From assembly GCA_002197995.1 (NCBI GenBank), contig NGZR01000003.1, positions 4,774,001 through 4,838,000 of the forward strand: a stretch of 64,000 nucleotides of DNA. The letters run 5' to 3'. The notes below the pieces were generated by a model. It was not told where the DNA came from, did no database searches, and saw nothing but the letters and a program-made list of their open reading frames with translations. Position numbers and translations under genes: made by a program. Positions 56,056 through 64,000 of the stretch are shown piece by piece. Source of the DNA: Gaeumannomyces sp. JS-464 (lineage: Eukaryota > Ascomycota > Sordariomycetes > Magnaporthales > Magnaporthaceae). Position 1 is the first letter of the stretch. Each line of letters begins with the position of its first letter.

Positions 56056-57093
56056 TTTTCCTGTTGATCTCGGATGTTGGGAAGGAACAGGAACAAAATT
56101 GGAAGAGAGGGGATGTGGAGAGGGTGGCGAAGGTTTTGTCATGCTGTCGCCTCGAGGCACATGCATGTTCCCTGCTTGTAAATTCGCCATCAGGTGCCTG
56201 TTGCCGGATCTCCAAACTTCTCTACTGGGTCAATATGATCTAGCTGGGACGTATTGGAATATGGCATTCACCTACTTGTGTAGAAGAGAAGAGGAGAGAG
56301 GGATGCCGGATTTCGCTTTTTTTTTTTTTTTTTTTTTTGTCTTTGGTGTTTTTCATGATCTGTTTTCCACTATACCACCCACCTCTTTGCTGATGACGCG
56401 CCGGCGGCGGCGAGCATTTGGGGATTGCAGCATGGCGCGGCGGAGTTCAGACATTCCCTAGATTTCTTTCTGCTGAAGGAAGGGAGGGCTACTTGATCAT
56501 AGAATAGAACATCAGTGTCGGAGCATATATGGATTTAAACTACCTAAATATCAAAAGACTGTTGATGTTTTCTATTCTGTCTCGGGTTTTGGTGGTGGCT
56601 GGAATGGTGTTGCCTTGGGGCGCTTAGCATTCCACTTTGTATCTCGGACTCGGATTTGAGGAGATGAATGTTCTGACATGGGTAACATCAGCCTCTGATG
56701 GGGAGGGTTGTGCGCCCGAAAGGTTTTTTTGTGTTCTTTCTTTTTTTTTCTTTTTTTTTTTTTTTTTTCCCCTTCAAGCAGCCTTCGTTTCAACCCGGTT
56801 TATTTTAGGTATAGTTAAGATGGTCAATGGTCAGATCGGGAAAGTGCCTGAACCGATTGCTCCCACCTGTGTCAATGCTTATGTGCTAGCTACCCCTACG
56901 TCACGACACCAGATGCTGACGATGGGCCCCGCGGTGCTTCCTCCGACACATACCAAAAGCCGCGCTCCGCCTCCAAGAACATCTCGAGCCACGCGTCCAC
57001 TACAACCTCGCTTGTCGTGAACTGCACTTGAATTTGTTCTCTCTCATTCTGTCACGACTGCTGAACATACGGAAACCCGCTCAGCCTGCCAAC
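56056..57093. other. Intergenic region
   Basis: 3' flank of the long gene and promoter of the inhibitor gene. Long T tracts lie at about 56318-56338 and 56741-56768. No gene seen. Confidence 0.5.
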
Positions 57094-57430
57094 ATGCCTC
57101 TCGTCGTCCCTGGAATCACGCAGACGAACTCTGCCGACAAGACCACGGAGTGGACCAACAAGCTCGTCGGCAAGAAGCTCGAGGACTCGGATCACTCCGA
57201 GACGGTAAGCTGCATTCCCCACCCCTGTGCTGGCGGGAGGTGAAGCTTGACTGGCCGACTGGCTGACCCGGGAAACTGCTTCGATGCCCCAGGTGTTCTG
57301 CAAGAAGGACCTCCCCGAGAAGTGTCGCGTCATCCAGCCCGGCCAAGTGGTGACTATGGACTACGTCGAGGACCGCCTCAACGTCAAGGTTGACAAGGAC
57401 GGCACCGTTTGCACCGTCTACCACGGCTGA
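57094..57430 (+). CDS. Peptidase inhibitor I78 family protein
   Basis: I78 inhibitors are small proteins of the potato-inhibitor-like fold that block serine peptidases. Fungal members are cytosolic and believed to act on endogenous proteases. Two exons (57094-57204, 57293-57430) with a GTAAGC..CCAG intron give 82 residues, the usual size. The sequence has the family layout: MPLVVPGITQTNSADKTTEW, NKLVGKKLED, then the inhibitory segment LPEKCRVIQPGQVVTMDY and the C-terminal DRLNVKVDKDGTVCTVYHG. There is no signal peptide. Two cysteines in exon 2 (CRVIQ and TVCTV) plus FCKK are unusual for a cytosolic member and could pair. The start at 57094 (aacATGcct) is preferred to an in-frame ATG at 57028. 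Confidence 0.88.
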
Positions 57431-58040
57431 TGAAGCTACGCTAGAAGATTCATAGGTGCTAGGGTTTGAACGGCAGGGACAACGGGCTGGCTTGACTTTC
57501 CCTTGTAGGAGTATCACGAATCATGGGTGGCCTGGAGAATTCACCTAGTCATAAGGAGGGTAGTATGGGTCAGACGCGCACGCACACGAACAACGATTTT
57601 GATGACTTCTCAGGGACCATGAAGGCGAAGCGCATGGTGATTTTCACGGCGGGCGGTGCGGTTTTGCCTGATTGATGCAGCGACGTCACGCGCAAAGGCA
57701 CGCTCCCGAGCGCTGCAGCGACGGTGGGGGTGGGGGCCTGAAGGGGCTGATTAGTCCCGATAAGGCGCCAATTCGAAAAATTTACCCCGCGATCATAGAT
57801 CTCTGGAACCTGTCGCGGAGGGCATGCTGCTCCAGAATTGAGTGGACGAGGCCTTGGAAGGGACGACGCGTGGTCTGAGGAGCAACGACCACGGCTAGAA
57901 CGCGACGAGGTGAAAACCTGGGCCTGAAATTTGCATCGTTCATCAATACAAGTACCCCGCCTACCTAGGGTTATCTATCTCTACCTAAGTTTTTTTTTTA
58001 GTTGTGTTTTTGTTTGGGCCGGTGCCCGTCGCCAACCACG
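57431..58040. other. Intergenic region
   Basis: 3' flank of the inhibitor gene and promoter of TMA20. A T run is at about 57990-57998. No gene seen. Confidence 0.5.
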
Positions 58041-58743
58041 ATGTTTAAGAAAGAGTGAGAGCTTCCTGTCCGTGTCTACGATTTGGAGTCCCATGCGACC
58101 TTTGGAGATGACAGCCCGAGAGTGCAAAGGCTGATATCGAATCCAACTCCCTCCCAGCCTCACGGCATCGCCGAAGCAAAAAGTCAAGTCCTCGGCGCAG
58201 CGGGCACTGAGGCAGCAGCTCCTGGACCGGTTCCCGCTCCTGAACCCGTACATCGACGAGGTGCTGCCCAAGAAGTCGTCGCTGGAGCAGATGAAGCTCC
58301 CCGACCACGCGTCGCTCTTCGTCATCGACAAGACGCCCGTCTTCTTCCAGTGCGACACGCCGCAGGGCGCCGCCATCCTCCCGCACCTCCGCCTCGTCCA
58401 CCGCTTCCCTCAGGCCTTCCCCACGATCCGCATCGACCGCGGCGCCATCCGCTTCGTCCTGTCGGGCGCCACGCTCATGGCCCCCGGACTGACCAGCAAG
58501 GGCGGCCGCCTGCCGCTCGTCGTCGGCGGCGAGCCCAGGGACGCGGTCGATGACGACGGGCACTGGGGCCGCGAGCTGGCCAAGGGCGAGGGCGTGGTAA
58601 TTGTCGCCGAGGGCAAGGAGGAGGCTTGTGCCGTCGGCCTGCTGGTCGCGGGGACTACCGAGGTCAAGGAGAAGGGCAAGGGGCCCGTGGTGGAGGACGC
58701 ACACTTCCTTGGGGACGGGCTCTGGACGTTACCACTTGACTAA
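58041..58743 (+). CDS. TMA20: Tma20/MCT-1, ribosome recycling factor with PUA domain
   Basis: Tma20 (MCT-1) works with Tma22 (DENR) to remove deacylated tRNA from 40S subunits after termination. Exon 1 (58041-58054) is only 14 bases (MFKK plus two bases). A GTGAGA..CCCAG intron (58055-58157) follows, and exon 2 (58158-58743) continues in frame to give 199 residues. The N-terminal domain has KVKSSAQRALRQQLLDRFPLL and DEVLPKKSSLEQMK. The PUA domain follows with HRFPQAFPTIRIDRGAIRFVLSGA, MAPGLTSKGGRLP and GEGVVIVAEGKEEACAVGLL. The frame is intact and length is typical. Without the short first exon the protein would lack its start, so the exon is well supported. Confidence 0.93.
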
Positions 58744-59438
58744 CGGATTGGCTGGGGTTCATGGGGTTAAACTGTGGGAACAAAGATCTCAAATATAAAG
58801 ATTCATTTCCTCGGCTTAACTGCAGAAAGGTAGGAGGGATGGCTTCTATTATGAACGCTGACATGGATCGAATCCCAAGGGCCAGCCAGGACTGCCTCCC
58901 TCACCTGGGCGTCTGGCCCAAATCACGAAGCGTCAGGCACACGGATTGTTTTTGTTATAGACTTTTCTTAGTCGGGATTCATGTCTAGTACACCAAGCAT
59001 GTCTGTCGGGCTCCTGAGCCAAGATGGACCACTCCGTTATATACAAGGTGTTGGGTTAGATTAATTCTTTGACAGCAACCAAATCCCCACAACGCCATAC
59101 GCCAGCCAAAATGCGGCTCTTTTATGCAATGAATGATGGAGAGAAGATGTATATGGGGTAAGTAATTAAAGGGGGTGATGAGGAAAATAACGGGAAAAGT
59201 TGGAAAGAATACGGAAAAGAGGGCCAGGCCTCCTATTCGTCTGTAAATTTCATCCGAGCCAGTGCGTCGTCGAAGCGGTCGCATAGGGCTGCGCTTCTGG
59301 ATGAAGCACATAGGCGCGGATTCGCTGCATGCAGTCAGCAGACGAACACACTAGTCCCGGCTGTCCGCTAGGTATACCGCTGACATCGGTTTTTGTGTTT
59401 CTCTTCGTGCGCAGCACGCTCAAAATATGAGTCGGCGA
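58744..59438. other. Convergent intergenic region
   Basis: 3' flanks of TMA20 and the MFS transporter gene. No gene seen. Confidence 0.5.
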
Positions 59439-61271
59439 TCATGACGATGATTCGCCGCTGCTCGTGCCTTTCGGCTGAGGAGGAGCTTCCGCAGCCTGCA
59501 CGCGCAGCGCCTCGGCCTCGAGTTGCCGCTTCTCGTCGAACGTGAGGTCGCTCTTTGCCCTGCCGACCCGCGCAAACAGGCCCAGGATGACGAGCGCCGA
59601 GGCCGAGCACGCAAAGGCCAGCCAGAAGGCGTTCCGGAAGCCCGTTATCTGCTTCGCGCGGTCGCGGCCGCCGCCCAGGGCGCCGTCGGCGGGCGCCGTC
59701 GTCTCGACGATGAGGTCGGCGAGGCCCAGGTAGAAGCCGATGCCCAGGAAGATGAGGGTGTTGATCAGGGCCCCCGCGAGCCCCTGGCGGTGGCTGGGTA
59801 GGCTGGTGGTCATGAAGACGCTCGAGACGTTGTAGGCGATGTCGACCCCGATGGTCGCGCCCAGCATGGCGGGGAAGACCCAGGCCCAGTAGCTGAAGTC
59901 GCTGCCGGCGGGGATGAAGACGAACAGGATGGTGGAGACGACGCTGCCGAGCCCAGAGATGACGAGGAGCAGGTGGTTGGGCAGCTTGTGTAGCACCACG
60001 CCGCCGACCACGGCCAGGATGAAGCCGCCCGCACACAAGGGGCTGAACCACAGCGACGCGAGGAGCGGGCCGTGACCGACCACGTTCTGGATGCTGTTGG
60101 GGAAAGAAAAAACGGTATGTAAGTCTCGTGTGTCCCAACTCCATTTTTGTGCCATCCTTGCCACGGGATGCTGTTGGCTGTATGTGGGGTGTGCAGGAAG
60201 AGGGTAACTTACTAGAAGCTCGCATAGAACTGAAACACGCCAAACGCGCCGTAGATGTTGAAGAGTCCCAGTACCATGGCAGTCATGTACTTGGGAGCAA
60301 AGAGGTCGAATGGGATGAGCGGCTGCTCCGCGACCCAGCCTTCGACATAGACCGCCGCTCCCAACAGCAGCGCGCCGATGACCAAGGAGACGTAAACGTA
60401 GGGGTCGAGAACCCCTGCGGCGCGTGCGCCCCCTGGGTGATGGCAAAGATGAACAGCAGCAGGCCGGGGATGGTGGTGGCGAGCCCCCACCAGTCCATGC
60501 GGACCTCCTGGGCCTCCTTGGGCCGGCTGGTCTCGACGGGGATGCCGAAGACGGAGCCGACGCTGATAATGAAGAGCACGATGGACCCGACCCAGAAGTA
60601 CCAGCTCCACGTCAGGTACTCGGCCGTGGCGCCGCCGGCCAGAATGCCGATGAAAAAGCCAACGGGCGCGCATGAACCATACAGGCTAAAGACCATGTTC
60701 TTGCGCGGGCCCGGACGGTAGTTGGAGCCGAGCAGCATGACACCCGAGGGCAGGAAGGCGGCCGGGCCGAATCCTTGCATAGCCCTGGCGACGATGAGGA
60801 CGTGATGGCTGGGGCTAAAGCCGGCCACGAGGCACCACAGGGCATACCAAAACAAGCCACCGATATAAACGAGGCGGCCGCCGTACATGTCCGCAATGCG
60901 CCCAAAGGGGAACAGCAGCGAGCCGCTCACGAGCGAGAAGACGGACGCCGGCCACGTCTGCGCCCCGGGCGGCATATCCAGCGCCCGCGTCACGGCGGGG
61001 AGGACGAGGACGAAGCCGCTAATGAAGAATTCCTTTTTTTTTCATGCGATACAATGTTAGCAGCTTTTATATCGGCAGGGCTCTTGGGCGGGCGGCGACT
61101 TACGGCCATCAACATGGACCCGAGGATGGAAGCGCAAAAGGCCCACTCGGCCCACCACGTCTTGAAGGCTGGTGGGCGCTCGCGGCCGAGCCTTTCAAGC
61201 TGCTCCGGAGTCATGCCGTCAGGGACCGCGGGCTCGGCGGACTCTGGGTCGGAGGTGTCGGATTTTGCCAT
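59439..61271 (-). CDS. MFS drug:H+ antiporter, DHA2 (14-helix) type (one frame break)
   Basis: Three exons (61271-61104, 61032-60213, 60093-59439) with GTAAGT introns give about 547 residues. The hydrophilic N-terminus (MAKSDTSDPESAEPAVPDG) precedes the first helix (AEWAFCASILGSMLMAEFFI). MFS motifs are visible: GSLLFPFGRIADMYGGRLVY (motif A), ARAMQGFGPAAFLPSGVML (motif B) and GSCAPVGFFIGILAGGATAE (motif C of antiporters). The later helices continue to a basic/acidic tail ending SSGESSS. The frame shifts once near 60420 in GCGCGCCGC. These exporters handle drugs, amines or secondary metabolites; aminotriazole-resistance proteins are the closest kind I recognise. It is divergently transcribed from a Zn2Cys6 regulator 1.2 kb away. 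Confidence 0.88.
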
Positions 61272-62459
61272 CTTTTGCTTTGGGTGAAGGCGGGGGGGTT
61301 GAGTGATAAAGGTGTAGGGAGTGCGTCGATGATGGTGAGAAGCAGACACAGTCTTTGCTGAGAGGATGCTAATTTGAATATATAACTAACTGCAGGCAGA
61401 CAGGCGAAAAATAAGGGGCTATTCGTAGGCTCTATATAGACCGAGACTGGTATGCATGCGCAGGGTGTGAGGACAGCAGTCGGAGTCAGAAACCTCGCAC
61501 CGATGGAGATGGAAAACACCCTGCACCGAAGCCTTGTCCGGCGATGGCAGCTGGAGGTGGGAATAAGCACCCCTAGGGCCCCCAGCTGAAGCCCAATCCC
61601 GCGCAGTCCTGGCCCTGGAACCCGCACCCATCGGCACCCATGCGCGGGTGACATGAGGCTTGGCTTCCGGATGGGGGCATAGCGGATCCTGTAACACTGA
61701 GCTAGAACTCCAATGTCTACCTACATACGTAGTCCCCTCCCGCCCGGTGAGCTTTGCCGGGCTGCAACTTTAGCGTTGTCTGGGGCGAGAGTTCTCGAGT
61801 GTTGTTATCCATTTTGGTTGTTTTTTTGCCCCTTTCTCTCTGCCGTCGTTTCTGTTCCGTCACCAACAAACCTGCAGCAAAACCTACGAGGGTGGATTCC
61901 TGGGCGGCTCCACTGCGCTGGCGTTCAGATGGGGCCCACATCTGAGGCTTGGCTTCTGTATTGGGACTAGCGCTGTTTGCCCAGATCTGGCGTGCGCGTT
62001 TCCCATCAACGACTCCTCCGTTCTTCAAACGTCTGGTCTTTTTGTCAGCCATGGACCCTGGCGCCTGGGCGGCATCCGCCGCCAATCGAAACTGTCATTT
62101 GTCACGAAAGCCACTGTCATCCGCGATGACGCCAGGCCGCATGTGCGTGCAATACTGTTTGCCACGATGCACACGAGTCGGGCCCGGCAGCTCTGGGCGC
62201 TTGTCGGCTGCCACGCTGGGTTTTTGTTTGCCCACGCCAGACACGGAAGCCAAGGCTCACGTCGGCCGTTCCTGACATTTTCATCTCGCCAACCCCCTCG
62301 TGCGCCTCCCCTCTCGGCGCTTGCAAGCTTCATTACCAAGCCCCCTTCAGCCAACATTACTGCCTGCCCACGTACTCGGTGCAGAGGTTTCTTTTCCCAT
62401 TAGTCACCGGCCCGCACGCGGACCCCGTGGAGGCCGGTCTGTCTGGTCGGATACCCTTG
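61272..62459. other. Shared divergent promoter region of MFS transporter and regulator
   Basis: 1.19 kb between the two start codons. Several CGG/CCG triplets of the kind bound by Zn2Cys6 proteins are present, but in GC-rich DNA that is expected by chance. No gene seen. Confidence 0.45.
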
Positions 62460-64000
62460 ATGAGTCCACTGCAACAGGCCCCGCAGAAATGCCACAACTG
62501 CCGCCGCCGCCGGTTGGTCTGCGACCGAGCCCTCCCGACGTGCCGCAAGTGCGCCACTGTGGGGCAGCAGTGTCTGGGCTACGGCAAGCTCTTTATCTTT
62601 ACCGACTCCGTGGCCAGCCGCGGCAAGAGGGCCGGCCAGACCTCCTTTGCGCCGCCGCCGCAGAACCAAAACACACGCCCGCACCCACCCGGTGCCGGAA
62701 GTGCCGGCGGGCAGAGGGCTTTTTCGCCTTTGTCTACCTCGCCAGTCTCAGCCTTGTCGCCGTCTTCGCCGCCGTCAGTCTCGGTCTCTAGCCCATCGAG
62801 CTGCGATTTGGTCCCGAGCCGGTATGGTAGCACTAGCCGGTCCTTGAGCCCTGAGCCCTGGAGCCTCGGCTCTGATGGCCTAACTCTGCATTCTCTGGTG
62901 GACCCTGTCGCTCAGGATTTTGATTCTACCACGAGGTATTACTTGCATTACTGTAAGTCAGTTCTCTGAACATGTGTCAACTTTGGCTCTCGAGGCTCAT
63001 CGCATCACCCGAACCCAAACATCCAGATGTGGAGCGCGTCACGCAGGACCTGGTCGTGTACGACACACCCGACCGGAATCCCTTCCGCAACCTGGTGCCC
63101 CTGTGCCAAAGGCACGCTTTCCTGCAGCATGTCGTCGTCGCCCTGTCCGCCGTCCACCAAGTCTCGTTCCTGCGCTCCCGCGGCCAGCCGTTTCGGGCAA
63201 AGCTGCTGGACGCCCTCGCCGCCAAGCACAAGGCCATTGTGTTAATCAAGGACGCGCTCGAGAACCTGGGTCCCCACAATTATGGCGACGTTCTCACTGC
63301 CGTTGTCTACCTCGTCAACTTTGACCTGGTCGATTCGGGCCGCGACAGCTGGCAGGCTCATGTCGTCGCCGCCGGTCGTCTAATAGCCATGCTGCGGCCA
63401 ACCGCCTCCGTTGCCGCCGCCGCCGACCAGTCGGCATCTTCTGCATTCTTGTCGTCCATGAGGGGCGGCCGCCCTGTGGACTCATCGATAGAAACTCTGC
63501 GCGACTATGTAATGTCAGACTGCCTCACTTTCTTTATCTTGGGCTCGACCCTCGGTTCGTGGCAGGGGACCCGCGCGGCCGAGGTGTTTGGTTCACTCGA
63601 CGTCATCCCGATGCTTGTACGTGCCGAAGCGAACACGTACCACTCGTGTCCCAGCGAGATATTGGCAGCGATCCTGCGCTCGTCACAGCTTGCCGCCGAG
63701 ATGCACCGAAACGACGGCGGTGGAGGGGGGCCATCATCGTCACAGAAAGAGGCTGGAGCCGAGCTCATGCGCCAGCTGCGCTGCTTTGATGCGCGCCGCT
63801 GGGCCGAGTCGATCATCGCTGCCAATGGCTACGACGGCGCCTATGACCCGGACACACTGAACAAGGTGCGCGGCAGGGAGCACATGGCCTGCGCCCACCG
63901 GTCCGCTGCGTGCGCCTACCTCCTGATGGCAGCGCCTAAGGCTTTTGAGGGCGACGGGCGTGGCGATGGCGGCGATGCCGCACGGGCGATGAGGATGGCG
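62460..64000 (+). CDS. Zn2Cys6 transcription regulator, 3' end outside the window
   Basis: Exon 1 (62460-62952) encodes the Zn2Cys6 cluster at residues 11-38 with spacing CX2CX6CX6CX2CX6C (CHNCRRRRLVCD, CRKCATVGQQC), followed by a Ser/Pro-rich linker. A GTAAGT..CCAG intron (62953-63026) leads to exon 2, open to the end of the window, which carries a fungal regulatory middle domain (YYVERVTQDLVVYD, NPFRNLVPLCQRH, LQHVVVALSAVHQ, DVLTAVVYLVNFDLVDSG, DCLTFFILGSTLGSW). The shape matches the Fungal_trans_2 class of regulators rather than the GAL4-type middle homology region. At least 490 residues are present. The start at 62460 is chosen because the in-frame ATG at 62379 adds non-conserved sequence. 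The neighbouring transporter is a plausible target. Confidence 0.88.

Noticed and set aside
56318..56338. Poly-T tract as the tail of a retroposed gene copy
   Set aside because: No target-site duplication or gene-like sequence next to it. Similar tracts occur in several gaps and introns here.

Overview
The window is nuclear DNA of a filamentous ascomycete (Pezizomycotina, most likely a Sordariomycete). The evidence is GC-rich coding sequence, short GT-AG introns of about 50-150 bases with CTAAC-like branch sites, pyrimidine-rich promoters, gaps of 0.5-3 kb, and fungal families (DUF1996, CE5 esterase, Zn2Cys6 regulator, DHA2-type MFS transporter, galactokinase, Vam7, Tma20, EB1/Mal3, Sgt2, listerin). 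I cannot name the species.

Layout. 1-5 kb: a decayed CE5 esterase (minus), then a Nif3-like gene (plus) split in its second exon by a 1,637-bp Tc1/mariner element. 5.4-13.3 kb: a secreted DUF1996 protein (plus), a membrane-anchored short-chain dehydrogenase (minus) and the long listerin gene LTN1 (minus). 16-28.6 kb: a probable mitochondrial EPDGK-repeat protein (plus), a small conserved protein (minus), an FHA-domain protein (plus) and a four-helix membrane protein (minus). 31.5-43.9 kb: a 70-residue secreted peptide precursor (minus), a secreted alpha/beta hydrolase (minus), an AMMECR1 homologue (plus), the co-chaperone Sgt2 (minus), a RING-CH membrane ubiquitin ligase (plus) and galactokinase (minus). 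45.9-58.7 kb: EB1/Mal3, Vam7, a 990-residue membrane/coiled-coil protein, an I78 peptidase inhibitor and Tma20, all plus. 59.4-64 kb: an MFS exporter (minus) divergent from a Zn2Cys6 regulator (plus) that runs off the end.

Most of these genes are unrelated housekeeping genes with no operon-like logic. LTN1 (ribosome quality control), Tma20 (ribosome recycling) and Sgt2 (tail-anchored protein delivery) touch protein quality control, but there is no sign they are linked on purpose. The only pairing that looks functional is the MFS transporter with the divergent regulator.

Two things stand out. The transposon has perfect 33-bp inverted repeats and a TA duplication, and it replaces the conserved C-terminal motif of the Nif3-like protein, although its own transposase is dead. 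Separately, many conserved genes carry single-base reading-frame breaks without in-frame nonsense codons (about 12 in LTN1 alone). This looks more like uncorrected sequencing indels than real decay, so I give gene extents through the breaks. No rRNA, convincing tRNA, CRISPR or viral sequence was seen.
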